Assembly: GCA_965644295.1 (NCBI GenBank)
Contig: CBFFRP010000065.1
Coordinates: 62,001 to 126,000 of the forward strand
Source of the DNA: Paraphysomonas bandaiensis
Taxonomy: Eukaryota > Chrysophyceae
Length of the DNA stretch: 64,000 nucleotides
Direction: 5' to 3'
Shown here: positions 22,126 through 37,100 of the stretch, in pieces
Numbering within the stretch: position 1 is the stretch's first letter
How the letters are laid out: the number at the start of each line of letters is the position of its first letter
Position numbers and translations under genes: made by a program
Notes under the pieces: generated by a model
The model's input: only the letters and a program-made list of their open reading frames with translations
Databases searched by the model: none
Told to the model about the DNA's origin: nothing

Positions 22126-25100
22126 ATGTTGGGGATAACTCTGACATTGTGCTTACTTCAAAGTGTTTTAACTGAAAAGAAATTTGCCCAACAGTTGAAT
22201 CCTGTTATTACTAAAGTAACTCCGTGGTTTGGGGGGGTTGAAGGAGGAACACAGGTGACGATATCTGGGGCTAACCTGGCATCCACCTCTCTTTTCACAG
22301 AGACTGTGGTTTTTATTGGTAATGAGAAGTGTAATGTGATCATGCATTATTCTGGACCTGAGAAAGTTGTTTGTGTGACTCCAAAGTGTTACACAGACAC
22401 TTGTTTGAGTGGTAGCATTTGGTCAGGGACAAGTAAGGTAGAGCTCAGTGTGTATGTATCTTCGGTTGAAGGCATACAAACCACTTCATCAGTATTCACA
22501 TACTACAATTACTGGACCCCGGCAGTGTTTGCGATGGACGCCTCTACATGGGGTAGTGCAACTTCGTTGGTACATGCCAAGGCACGGGTGAGCGAGCTGA
22601 GTGATATTGCCGTCACTTTCGGCGACGGCTATAGAGGCTACCTGGGTACAGAAGAGGAGCTGAATAAGGATGTGCTCAACTACAACACCAATGAGCATGT
22701 GCTCTATTATCGTCCTCCATTGGATATGCCAGGAGGCTTTTACAACCTTACTCTGAGTGTCCAAGATGACCTGGCGGCGGGTTCGACGTCAACAGGATAC
22801 GCCAAGATGTTCGTGGATGACCACTATGAATCCCACAAACTCTCTCGTCCATATCTCTTTCAGTCTTCTCTACAAGGAACATCATACAGTGTCAGCGTAT
22901 TTCCAACAGTGTCGTCAATCTATCCGTCGTCGGGAAGTATTGGAGGTGGGACTGTGGTGCGTATATCGGGATCTGGATTCTCTAGGGAAAGTCATGAGCT
23001 GGAGGTGCTTGTGGGCGGCATTCCATGTACAGTGCTTTCATCTGACGTTAACACAATCCGTTGCATCACTTCACCGCGGTTCAATCAGACCTTGCTTCGT
23101 TCGCTAACGAAAGATGATGCAGCCTCCCTTCTTGAGCTCCATGAGCACTCCTCTTCTTTCTGCTCGTATGGGTCACCCGGTTGGTGGGTTAAAACCTGGA
23201 ACCATGATAATAACCTCGCGGGAAATGTTGGACTAGATGAGCATGTAGATCTATCTTTTGGTTGGAGACATGGGGCGTACATGTCGTTCTACGAAAGTGT
23301 GAAAACTGGATACGACTGGCCTAATACTATTGGGTTTGAAACTAGAAACCAGATTTACGTGAAAGACGCCGGGGCAGTATTCACTGCGTCATTTGCTGGA
23401 CTATACACTTTTTACATTGCATCTGACGACCAGGGGTACCTTTATGCATCGTCTTCCGGAGTGGAGAGTGACGAGGTTCTCATAGCCTACAATACTAGAC
23501 ATTCAAGTTCTTACAAGTACCATTACGACCCTGCCACACAAATATCGGACCCAATACCCCTTGCTAAAGGAGAAAAGATTTTTCTGCGATTGAGACATGT
23601 GCGTGACTCGACATCTTATCTCGTGTGTGTTTCAGACATCTTATCTCTTCCTGTTTGTAATTTAGGTTAATACCGGTGGGTACGATTTTTCTATAGTTTC
23701 TGTCAAGATATCGCCTACATACAGTTGTGAGGGAGTACTGATGCCCGATTGGATGCCAAATACGAATATAACTGATGACTGTGCGTCAGAACCATCTGAG
23801 ACTACCAAAGAATCTAATTTTCCTGAGTCTCTCATTCAACTTAACTCCGTTCCTGAGGTACAGGAGATACACCTAAGCTTTGAACTCCGTCGTGAGATTC
23901 AGGTAAACTCTTGTACGCTATTTCGAACGGTAAGTAACGGTGTGTGTAGATGATAAATATCACTGGTACAGAGTCTGGTGAATTTTTATTGGTTGTTCAA
24001 GGTCGCATTATTACCAGCTATTTGTCAGTTTCCTCAAGTGCGACAGAGATTAGGGATGCACTGAACACTGCTACACGTTCTCTGGATTCTGAAGAGCGCG
24101 AGACGTACAGTTTCTCGGTGTGGCTGGAACAGAGTGAATCGAGTCTCGCTATATTTGTTCAGTTTGAAGTGGACAACACTTCGCCACTAACCATGCTTCA
24201 AATTTATCCGGTGTCATTAGTGGGTATGCAATGTTCATACTTATATGATATGCCCATTTAGTGCACGTATATAGGCTGGAATCCTCAGGCCGTTGTGACG
24301 AGAGTGCAAGAGCATTCTCCGTTTCCCGCGGATAGTTTCAATATAATTTTTGATGATGAGGTAAGTGGAGGAGTAGGTCCAGCTGTACCGTGGGACTCAT
24401 GGACGACCACTGTTGAGGCAAGCATCGAGGAATACTTCGCTGATAATCGCTACAATGTGAGGCGATAATTGTTTTGCCAATCTTGTTCAATTGTCTCTGT
24501 AGGTGGAAGTAACACGTAGTGGATATTCTCTTACTGGCTACGTATGGACAATCAGCTTCGTCACTCCCAGGGGCGATGTTCCTGAAATGAAAGTAGATGT
24601 GTCTGGCCTCAGTGGCCCAAATGCAACAGCATATGTGACCACTCAGTCCAACGGCAGTACGAGTGAACTGTGGTTTGAGCCAATTCCTTCCTGGATGACG
24701 GAGGTTCCTTTGGAGTGGGCTACTGCGGGGCGAGTTCATAGTAATGTTGAAGTTTATCGGCACACGCCTACTGGAGATGTTATAAAGGCTGTGTGTGACA
24801 GCAGCGGAGATGGAGGCCCTGGCATTATGGGAAATTTAAAGGGAAACGAATATGACTGTGCCTACCAGTACAGCTCAAACTTCACTGCTGTTGTTACGGG
24901 GTTTGCGATTGTATCATATAGTGACGACCGAACTGTGGAAGTCGGAATTTCTGGTCATGGGTTTTCGATTGGTGGTGTTAACAATACGGTGATAGTGACA
25001 ATTGCTGAGTATGTATGCAACATTACGGCCTTAACTGACGAAAGTATTACTTGCGAAGTATCAAGTGTGCCTTGGGGAAACCACGGCGTAGTTGTGAATA

Positions 25101-28100
25101 TAGAAGGATATGGCCATGCTATTAGTACTACAGATGACTTCTTGCATTTTGACTTGGAAATCTACTCATTCTTTCCTGTAGTGGGAAGTCTGTCTGGAGG
25201 GCAGAGAGTAACGATAGAAGGTCGTGGGTTTCGAAAACAAACTCAAGTTGTAATGGGGTCGGGATATTGCACAGTGGAATCGATTTCCTCATCCCGAATT
25301 GTTTGTATAACTCCCGCATTGAGTGTTTCCTTTCCTGTTAACTCTACTAATGGCATAGTCTGTGCCAATGTAACTAACTTTCATTCCCGGTGCATGGATG
25401 AATTAGAAGTCGCATGGGAGAGAAATGTTTCGATTGTTATCGACAATGTCACATCTTCGGAGTTTTACAAGTATAGTGTGATGTATAGTCCCACTGTTGA
25501 TACTATATCTCCAAGACAAATATCGTCGGCGTTGACAAGCGTTATAGATATAATTGGAAATGGATTTACAGCAATGACTACTGTTTCTATCGCTGCAAAA
25601 GAGTGCGTCATACAGCAAGTATACCCAGATATGATATCATGTTTGTTGGTTCGTTCAGCTGCAACGGATGTGGGCCTTACGCCCGTGTACATTGATGTTC
25701 CAGGTAAAGGATACGCGTCAGAAGCGAGCCACATGGGCGACTTTCCCGTCGTTGAGTTTGGGTTTGGAGTGAATTCTATTTATCCACCAACTGGAAGTGT
25801 GGCAGGTGGTACCACGCTTTATATTGATGGGTTTGGGTTTTTGGACCGAATGCCTAATAGGCATTCAGTTACGCTCACAGATGTTAATTACTCGAGTAGT
25901 GAATATGATCGACTTGTATTTGGTCTGGGTCTTTCTCAGAGACTTGGAGGTACAGTGGAGTGTACGGTACTAGAAGTGTCATTTGATCAGATTGTATGCT
26001 CACTTCCTTCAATGGATGCTATGGAAGAACGCACATATAGAGTATCGGTCACTTTAAATGATATGACTTCTTCTTGTGTGTCAAATGGTTGTCTTTTTCA
26101 TCAAGTAAATGGCAGTACCCCAATTATATCATCAGCAAATATTTTTTTCATGGATCCGTTCTCCGGATCAATGGCGATTGATGTATATGGCAATCCGCAG
26201 CTGCTTCAACCCGAGAGAGTGCAAGTATCATTGAATAATGACAACTGTATTGTTGTGAATATGTTTAACGATTCAATTCGAGTAGATTGTCCAGCAGTTA
26301 CTGCCGGTTACAACATGCTATCTAGTTTCGTTGAAGGATTTGGTTATGCTTTTGTAGAGTGGCAAGGATTTATTGAGTCCTGGCTTCATGTAACGGAGGT
26401 AGTTCCTTCTTTGGAAGTAGGTTCACTTGGAGGGGGAACTCCTTGGCAGATACATGGCTATGGATTTAGCTCAGAGTGCCGGAACAATTTTATTTCTATT
26501 CGATTGAGCGATTCATCTGTAGTAGTGGTCCCGTTTTCTCATATTATTGACTGTTCAGTAACAGTTATACAACTGCTGACTCCCTCTGTAGCACATCTCT
26601 TCGGCGGTGAGTCATTTGTTGTATCAACCGCCACTTCACTGAATGTAACAGAAGTTATGGTTGAGTACAATGGGTTGAATACCTCCCTTTCGGCTATTGA
26701 TTTTATGTATTCTCATGTGCATACACCCATTGTGTCAGCTTCAGGTACCAGAGGTGTAGCGGGTGATAATATCACTCTGTTGCTGTCGATGCCTGTTGTT
26801 GGGATTAATAGCACCACGACAACTATTTCTATTAATGGCACCACTTGTTCCGTTTTGCTCTATAAGCCCATTTCTGTCGTCTCAACAGCATTTTTTTGTC
26901 AAGCACCACCACTTCAAGGAGGAGTTTTGCATGATGTGATTATCAGTGTTGGACCATTTGGAAATGCGTTGACCTCGACAGGTACTGTGCCAACATTCTA
27001 TTCTGAATTCATAGTTGCAGCATTGGCCTCAACAAAACTGATCAGCAGCGTGGCTGGCGGATCTCTAATTGAAGTTACAGGGTCTGGTCTCTCTGCGGAA
27101 ACCTCTGTATCAGTGTGTGGCATAAGTTGCACTGCCAGTCACTACGGGTATGATCACTTTTGCTGCTTTACTCCATCTCGCAGAACTATATCATCTGTTC
27201 TTTATTTTGAATCTATTGGGGCAATTACTGATACCATCGAGAACCTGGAGGGATCACTATTTGGATCGACGTCAAGTAGACTCGGGTATTTGGAAGATGG
27301 GGACTACACGACCTACTACTACCACAATACAGTTAATTGCTATATTGGCATTGATATTCCTGACGGGCATGCAGCACGTCCCTATCGTCTGCGATTCTAT
27401 CCCCGGTTACAATACGCTCACTACATTGGTGCAACTGTTTTCGAAGGTAGCGTGGATGGAGGTGACACATATATTGTAATCGACAAAATCGAAAGTGCAC
27501 ATGAAGGATGGAATTATTTTGAGGCGAATGAATCTACGAGAGAGATGTGGTTTACCAAACTTCGATTCCGTTCCAGTGATCCCTTAAAAACTTCAATGTG
27601 TCTGATATCAGAGATTCGATTTCTTGGTACATATGCTGCACAATCTGACTCATGTGACATTGCGGTGTCTTCGACGCCATCCACAAGTTCAACAGTAGTT
27701 GGGACAGTGACATACGATGCTGCAACTACCACCCCGCTTGTAAAGTCTATATCTCCCAATAATGGAAGTGCGCTCGGAAAAACTACAATTACTATCCAGG
27801 GACAGAATTTTTTATCTCCAGTAAATATGACTTCGGCATCCATGAATATGAATATGTTTGGTATGAACCACAGTGACGAGGTGGCGGTCCATGTTCACCT
27901 TAATGGAATGCCTTGTGAAGTGATAAGCGCATTGTCAACTGAGATTACATGCATAACGGCGGAAAGAGATCTCGATCATGTGCATCATGCAGATACATCT
28001 GTTTACGTCAACGGAATTGGGAATGCCGTGGTCGATTCCAGCGCTAAGTTTTTGTATATTGATAGGTGGAGTGATCTGACTACTTGGAGAAATCAGGAAC

Positions 28101-31100
28101 CACCAGTGGATGGCGACTTAGTCTGGATTCCTGAAGGACAAGTAGTTTTACTGGATATTAATACTCCGGTGCTCTCCATGCTTTTGATTGAAGGGGAATT
28201 ATATTTCGATACTACTCGGGATGTGAAATTAGATGCGGAGTATATATATGTAAACGGAGGTCGCCTCCAAGTGGGAACAGCGGCGGAGCCTTATGAACGG
28301 AAGGCAATCATCACGCTTCACGGTGATAGATATACTTCTATTGAAATTCCTCATCTGGGGTCGAAAGTGCTCGGTGTTGCTGCCAAAGGCATGGTACACT
28401 CACACGGTGGGACCGGAGAGCATGTGGGTGAACATAGTATGGGATATCTTGAAATACACGGTGCAAAGCGACTTCGAACGTGGACGAAATTAAGAGAAAC
28501 AGCACAAGCTGGTTGTAATTTTATTATAACTGCAGAAGAAGTTGATTTCAAAGCAGGTGAGAAAATTGTTATAACGGGATCCGAAATACCCCATGACGGG
28601 GAATTCCAAGAAGAAGTTGTTACAGTCCTTTCAAATGACGACCTACATACTGTATATTTCGAACCACCGTTGATTTTTACTCATCGCTCCGAAGTTGTCA
28701 TGATTGAAGGCCGTGAAATCGACCTACGTTGCGAGGTGGGTTTGTTGACACGTAATGTGGTCATACAAGGCGATGACAAAAGTGATAGCCAAATGTTTGG
28801 AGTTCATACCATAGGAATGTCTGGTATATATCGTATCGAAAACGCTGAAATAACAAAATGTGGACAAGCGTTTAATCTTGGACGATATTGCACACATGCG
28901 CATCATGGAGGGAATTTCGAGGGAAACTATGTGAAGGCGAATAGCATTCACCACAGTTTTCAGCGTGCTGTCACCACACACGACACTTCACACTGGGAAG
29001 TGCGTGATAATGTTGCGTATGATGTGATGGGTCATGCATACTTCGTTGAAGATGGAAACGAGTTTTACAATAGTATCAGTGGAAATTTAGGTATTCGCAT
29101 CAAAACGTCAAGTGCTTTGCTAAAGTCAGACATCAAGCCAGCAGTTTTCTGGACTACTAATCCAAACAACTTTTGGTATGATAATGTTGGTGTTCATTCT
29201 CATTCTTTCGGCTTTTGGTTTGAGCTACCACCAGAACCACCTGTTGGGGCTATCAACAATGTATGTAGCCACAATGAACACCTAGGGGAATTCATCAACA
29301 ATACTTTTCACGGAAATGGTGTCTTGGGACTCCGTATTTATCCACGCTGGACACCACACGAAATTCCATGCGACGAATCATCACCTCCAGCTCCGCAGTA
29401 TCTCCGCGATATGGTTTCCTATAGAAATGGTGGTAACGGTATGTTCAGTAAAAACCACGGTGATTTGCATCATGTCGGGCACACCTTTGTTGAAAATGGT
29501 GGCATCGGCATCTCGATACTTCACTACTTGCATGTTGGCTACACGATGAACCCCACATTTTTGGATACATATTTAATTGGATCAATTGATCCCCATTTCA
29601 ATTCTGATACAGTTATGAATTTAGCTGTATTGGCCCCACAAGATGAGTTCTTTTATATGAAAGATACAACTGTGATAAATTATGGCAGGGGCGGCGCATT
29701 ATCAGGTTGTAATGGCTGTTTAAACGGGGAAAACATGAATCAGGGAGCGAAGACATATCGTTTTTCGGGTTTGAAGTTTGTCAACACAACAAGGCGAACG
29801 CGCTGGTCCCCACATTACAAACAGATTTTTTGGGACTTAGATGGAACATTAGCAGGATACAGTAATTCATATGTATTGCAGTGGTATGATTTTAACGCCT
29901 GGTCTCCTCATTGCTCCCGACTTCCGATTGAAGTTTATGGTGACACTATGATCTGTGTCAATACGACAGTGAGGAGAGTAGAAATCGATTTTGTTGAGCC
30001 TATTGAATTAGACTTTACGGACCTAAGCATTTATGGTGACAATCGCAGTGCGGAGCTATACTTCCTCCCTTATGATACCTACGGGTGGGTAGCCCCCCTT
30101 GTAGTAAACCACACATACTCACTCGAGTGGACGGATTCTGGTGTGTCACCGACTAAATTCCATTTGAATATGGGTGCTCAAGCACAGACATATATTGCTG
30201 AGGTTGTCGCAACTGGTAACAACGAGGCTATTGGCTTGAATTTTCAACCTAACCCTTATGATTATATACCGTACTCTTATGAGGTCAGCTACAACGGGCT
30301 ATGGAAATATAGCGATGTGAACTTCAGCGTATCGTTGTCTGACGATATGGCCAGCAGCTCCTTTGTAAATGGTAGTCTGAATGTTATATTGTCCTCCAAT
30401 GCAGCGAATGAATCTATCGCCGATCCGTATGGGGTTGCCGTGGAGGCTCGACTATGCCCCCCAGTGGGTTGTCCGATTCCACCACTTCCTTCGATACCTT
30501 CCAATTACACTTTATGGAGTGATTACACATCTTGGCCTAATAATGTGGTACCCTCTGCGAATCAAGATGTAGTTATTGAAGGGGATATGTGGATTCATAT
30601 GGACATTTCACCTCCCCCACTTAAAACTCTAATTGTTTATGGGAAACTTACATTCAAGAGTGGCTTGGATGAAACGCTGAAACTTCAGGTTTCTAATTTG
30701 CTAGTGTATGGTGTAGTTGAGGTTGCAGGTCTTCACAAGGCTCCGTTTAATGGCAAGGCAGAAATAATTCTAGCAGGAAAGAAATCTTCGTCGCTTCCGG
30801 TACTTGTTGGAGAGGGCAAATTTATTGGTTCAAAGGTGCTGGCAGTTATGGGTGATCTTACGATGATTGGTAAACCGGTAATTGAATCATGGGTGCGACT
30901 GGGACAGACCGCTTATAGAAGCAGTTCCACTGCTGTTTTGAATGTGAAATCTACGTCTTGGTCCATCGGGGACGAAGTTGTGTTTGCGCCAACTGCATAC
31001 TTTGTCGAGGATGGTGGACTATGGAGTGACAGTGTTGAAGCTGTAGAAATTCGTACAGTGACAGATATCTCGAAGGTTGAAAATATGACTCAGATTAGCT

Positions 31101-34100
31101 TCGACAAACCACTGGAACACACTCATATGTGCCAGCTCTTAGAGGGTCATAATTTTTGCGGTGCTGTGGGTATACTATCCCACAACCTTAAAATACGCTC
31201 CCTGGATTCCGATATTGTTTCCGATACCACTAATTATGGGTTTGGAGGACATATTGTCGCAGTTGATTTAATTGAGGAACTTTACTCAGCAGAAAGATTT
31301 TTCTCCGGTGCGTTACATCTAGAGGGCGTAGAACTTAAAAACCTTGGTAAAGTGAATTCCGACCATTACGCCGTGTCGTTTGATTACTCTGGTGAACATG
31401 CTTATAATCTAGTGGCAAATTGTTCCTTTGTTGGTGGCTATAACTTTGCTGTTAAAGCTGCTGCAACTGCTGGACTGGTCATTCGAAGTAATGTCGCCGT
31501 TGGAAATTGGGGTGGTGGTATATATGTAGAGTCGACTTGTTCAAATTTTACGATTATTAACAACCTTGTTGTCGGAGTTCACCAACTACCGTCAGTGTTG
31601 TTGAGTAGTTTCCCCTGGGTTAGACCTGTGGCAGGTTTTACTGTGGAGAGTATTGATGGAGTTGTTCGGGATAACATTGTAGCCGGTTCGTATGATCAAG
31701 GGTTTGCGATTGCGACGAAATTTTTTATACGTTCTGATAGCTCTCTGTGCACTGTGACAAGAGGCCTTGCGTACGACTACAACCCGGACGATATGATTAC
31801 CCGTGGACGCTTTTTTAACAATGAAGCTGTGGGTTGTCGAGGTGGTTTTTCCGTAATGAATGTAGGTGCGTTCGAAAGTGCGCCGTCTGATTGCGCCGTT
31901 GTGAACGGTATGAAGGCGTGGAGGAATGCTCACACAGGAATTATGGCTATTGCAGCCGAATCCAGTATAGTTGTGGCCGATGTAGTTTTAGCAGAAAATC
32001 ATATTGGGATTGTGGTTGATTATTTTAAGTTATCGACGAATGCTTTTTCCGGTATTGTGATGTCGACTATCATAGGGAGTCTGCATCCTGACGGTGCTTA
32101 TAATTTAAATGACACCAATTGGGACAGAAAATGCCAAGTCTTTTCTGAAAATGATCCTTTTGGTTTGTCTACGGAATGTAAATCTAGTATAGGTCAGTTT
32201 TACCAGAGAGTTGGAATTCTTGTATCTCAGTTCACGAACCGTGGGAAAACTTGTGGCGTGGAAGGTAGATGGGATCAGTGCCAGCCTCCTACCACCCCAG
32301 ACAGACTTTGCTCCATGCCATTTGAGAGCAGATACGGTTTGCCCGTGGGAATACAATATACAGAGATGCATATTCATGACACTGTCTTTAGTGGGTTCCA
32401 AAGTAATAACATGACGGATACTGCACGAGAATCTGCAGCAATTGCAATCAATCCTACCCAGGTCGATCAACAGCCGAGTATTATTGTATCTGGACTAACG
32501 TGGAGGGGCACCACAGAAGGGAGAATGGACAGAAGCGCTCGATTTGGATTCAAGTCGACAGGGCGAGGCTGTGATTCACGAACGTGTATGGGATTGGATA
32601 TGGCATTGATTCATGATATTGACGGGTCTGGTGGAAGTTATGGGGCTGCGGGGCAGATTGTGTTTGGTAATCCTGGATACAGTGCGCCCTACCCACTCTG
32701 TACTTCAGCGTCAGAACTTGGCATCAGTCTGACCTTTTGTCCGAGTATTTCAAATGGGTCGAGTACAACAGCTTTCCGTCAGTATGGAGCCACCTGGCGG
32801 GACCACCAAATGTTTCGCATCGGACCTATGCAAGTAACTCGTGAGTTTGCAACTCCACTGGAGAATCGAACTTTTGCGTCGTATGGACCAACAGATCACA
32901 TGTGTCCTAAGCGCTTTTACTTCAGCCGTTTTCCATTGTTCCTTGCTGCTGGTGTGAAACACAGGATAGTTTCGACTGGCACCGTCCCGTCAACATGGTT
33001 CTTGCGTTGGGACTCCCCATACGAAACTGATTCGACTGTAGTTGAGTTTTTCATACACGGCTCGAATAGTGTGAGAGTGTTTATTTCATCGAACCCTACT
33101 GGTCCTTACACTGAAATCACCCGGTTTACAGACCGTTATCCCACACTAGCAGACCCTGCTGGGTCCAGTGCACGTGATCCACAAAGACGAACCCTGACAG
33201 TCACACTACGTGGTGGAAAGAAGAGGTTTTATAAATTTGTTGTTGTTCCTGTAGTTGCCATTAATATGAAGCTGGAGATGGATTTTGATACTTTTAACAC
33301 AGACAATTTTATCGCTAATATGGCAATGCTATTGAAAATTCCTATAAGTCGTATCAAGGTTGCCGAAGTTCGCCGCGGAAGTGTCATCATTGATTGGATC
33401 ATAGATCCTGTGGAATCGGGTAATTCGTTACTCAATACAACAGTCGGTAACTCCACAACTCCAAGCAATGCGACCTTAGGAAACGTGACCGAATCAACCA
33501 ATTCCACTGAAGTGGAGATCAATGTCGAACTTGAACTTGCTCAGCAAGTGCAGGAGATGCAAGAGATCGTCAGTAATTTTACGGCAGTTGTTTTTTCTGG
33601 TGAGCTAGCAGAAGTCCTTGATGTTCCAATCGATACATTGACTCTCATTGAGCCAACAATTCCTGAATCTACAACAGAGGATTTTGAAGATGATGATGGT
33701 GGGCATAACACCACTGAAACGAATACCACTGAATCCGAAGTTACATCGCCAGCCAAGCAGGGAAATGTGATGTTCTTGGTGTCGAAGCCACCTACTAGTT
33801 ATCCGACTGGTCAACCATCAAACATGCCCACAGGTGAACCAACAACTGTGCCGAGTGGTGAGCCGTCAAGTCAACCATCGTGCATTCCAAGTGGCCAACC
33901 AAGTTCTTGGCCTACTGTTACACCATCATCTGCACCGACTACGATTCCAAGTGGAGAACCGAGCTCAGTTCCATCAGGTGAACCGTCTGGGTTCCCCACT
34001 TGTATGCCAAGTGGCGAGCCAAGCACTTCACCATCCAGTCAGCCGTCAGGACAACCAACATCTGTTCCAACGTCATCTGCACCGACTACGATTCCAAGTG

Positions 34101-37100
34101 GAGAGCCGAGCTCAGTTCCATCAGGTGAACCGTCTGGATTCCCCACTTGTGTGCCAAGTGGCGAGCCAAGCACTTCACCATCCAGTCAGCCGTCAGGACA
34201 ACCAACATCTGTTCCAACGTCATCTGCACCGACTACGATTCCAAGTGGAGAGCCGAGCTCAGTTCCATCAGGTGAACCGTCTGGATTCCCCACTTGTATG
34301 CCAAGTGGCGAGCCAAGCACTTCACCATCCAGTCAGCCGTCAGGACAACCAACATCTGTTCCAACGTCATCTGCACCGACTACGATTCCAAGTGGAGAGC
34401 CGAGCTCAGTTCCATCAGGTGAACCGTCTGGATTCCCCACTTGTGTGCCAAGTGGCGAGCCAAGCACTTCGCCATCCAGTCAGCCGTCAGGACAACCAAC
34501 ATCTGTTCCAACGTCATCTGCACCGACTACGATTCCAAGTGGAGAGCCGAGCTCAGTTCCATCAGGTGAACCGTCTGGATTCCCCACTTGTATGCCAAGT
34601 GGCGAGCCAAGCACTTCACCATCCAGTCAGCCGTCAGGACAACCAACATCTGTTCCAACGTCATCTGCACCGACTACGATTCCAAGTGGAGAGCCGAGCT
34701 CAGTTCCATCAAGTGAACCGAGTATAGTGCCATCAACATCTCCATCGGCGGAACCCTCTGCCCTGCCTTCAACGTTACCAAGTAGTAGTCCAAGTGGTGC
34801 ACCATCTGGAGAGCCTTCTAGTTTGCCAAGTGGGTCCCCATCTTGCATTCCTTCTTCCCTTCCATCTTACGTCCCCACATCATCACCCTCAAGTGAGCCG
34901 TCATGTATACCATCGTCCTATCCGAGTGGCGCTCCAAGTAGTAGTCCAAGTGGTGCACCATCTGGAGAGCCTTCTAGTTTGCCAAGTGGGTCTCCATCTC
35001 GCATTCCTTCTTCCCTTCCATCTTACGTCCCCACATCATCACCCTCAAGTGAGCCGTCATGTATACCATCGTCCTATCCGAGTGGCGTTCCAAGTAGTAG
35101 TCCAAGTGGTGCACCATCTGGAGAGCCTTCTAGTTTGCCAAGTGGGTCTCCATCTCGCATTCCTTCTTCCCTTCCATCTTACGTCCCCACATCATCACCC
35201 TCAAGTGAGCCGTCATGTATACCATCGTCCTATCCGAGTGGCGTTCCAAGTAGTAGTCCAAGTGGTGCACCATCTGGAGAGCCTTCTAGTTCGCCAAGTG
35301 GGTCTCCATCTCGCATTCCTTCTTCCCTTCCATCTTACGTCCCCACATCATCACCCTCAAGTGAGCCGTCATGTATACCATCGTCCTATCCGAGTGGCGC
35401 TCCAAGTAGTAGTCCAAGTGGTGCACCATCTGGAGAGCCTTCTAGTTTGCCAAGTGGGTCTCCATCTCGCATTCCTTCTTCCCTTCCATCTTACATCCCC
35501 ACATCATCACCCTCAAGTGAGCCGTCATGTATACCATCGTCCTATCCGAGTGGCGTTCCAAGTAGTAGTCCAAGTGGTGCACCATCTGGAGAGCCTTCTA
35601 GTTTGCCAAGTGGGTCTCCATCTCGCATTCCTTCTTCCCTTCCATCTTACGTCCCCACATCATCACCCTCAAGTGAGCCGTCATGTATACCATCGTCCTA
35701 TCCGAGTGGCGTTCCAAGTAGTAGTCCAAGTGGTGCACCATCTGGAGAGCCTTCTAGTTTGCCAAGTGGGTCTCCATCTCGCATTCCTTCTTCCCTTCCA
35801 TCTTACGTCCCCACATCATCACCCTCAAGTGAGCCGTCATGTATACCATCGTCCTATCCGAGTGGCGCTCCAAGTAGTAGTCCAAGTGGTGCACCATCAG
35901 GAGAGCCTTCTAGTTTGCCAAGTGGGTCTCCATCTCGCATTCCTTCTTCCCTTCCATCTTACGTCCCCACATCATCACCCTCAAGTGAGCCGTCATGTGT
36001 ACCATCGTCCTATCCGAGTGGCGCTCCAAGTAGTAGTCCAAGTGGTGCACCATCAGGAGAGCCTTCTAGTTTGCCAAGTGGAGTTCCGTCTTTTTTGCCA
36101 ACGACACTTCCATCTTTCGTTCCTTCTAGTGGGCCAACCTTTGTTCCGTCAATTTCTCCTACTGGATTGCCCTCCGGACTTCCAGTTTCAGTCCCCACTT
36201 GTGTTCCGACTCTTGAACCGACAACTGCTTTACAAACAGAGCTGACCATTTCCGCTTCGTCTTCCTTGTCTGGTATCAACGCATCGGGATTTGATGCTGA
36301 TTACATCGACGCATTCAAAGAAGGGCTCGTTGAGTCATCCAACCACACTCTGGCGAAAAAGAACATAAATATCACGGGAGTAACGAATGAAGTCGGATTA
36401 TTATCCGGTAGAAAGTTGAGCGCATCGTCCGTTTTAGTTCACTTCAAAATTAAATTTATTATTGAGAAGCTGGGTGTACAGAGGAGTGATGCTTTCGATA
36501 CTGTATACACGAAAATTAAGTATTCAATTGAGTCTCCAAAGATGATGACAACCATGAATAATTTCGTGGCTGCATCCAAAGGAGATAGCGCTGTTATTTT
36601 GTCGGTTGAATCGTTTGAGGCATTTATGGACGATTCCCAAATTGTATCTATTGTCAGTGCGTCACCTTCCTCACAGCCAACGTCTGAGCCGAACGACAAT
36701 ACTGGAAGTGTACTAGCGGGATGGATGTTGTCGACTATGATATTAGGAGGTTCCGTTGTAGTCTTAGTGCTGATTGCCGGCTGCTACTCACTTCGAATCG
36801 CTGCCAGTAAATATGTTGAATCGAAGACACATTCGAAGAAATTTGTAGACCTAAGTGAACTTCAAGATAAACCGAAACCGAGCAATCGTGCGACCGGAAA
36901 GCTCAGCCGTATTGCTGTTTTTCAGGAAGAAAAGGAGTGGAATGTCGAGTTAGACAAACCTATCCAAAGCGGACCTGTAGAGATTATCACACCGAATGAC
37001 CCTCCGGTATCGTATTCTAGCAGTCCTACACCTGACAATGCAATATATCAAGCAGATATTGTAGAACCTATGGTACACATTTCTTTGAATTTCTGATGTT

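Noticed and set aside
33932-36090. Regularly spaced repeats resembling a CRISPR-like layout
   Set aside because: Whole 147- and 156-bp units repeat without unique spacers, the array is coding, and the genome is eukaryotic.
33834-36245. Long plus-strand reading frames of about 297 and 483 codons in another frame over the Ser/Pro repeats
   Set aside because: They are shadows of the tandem arrays: a stop-free repeat unit stays open in more than one frame. They lack a plausible composition (Gln/His/Leu repeats) and the main frame is part of a well supported protein.
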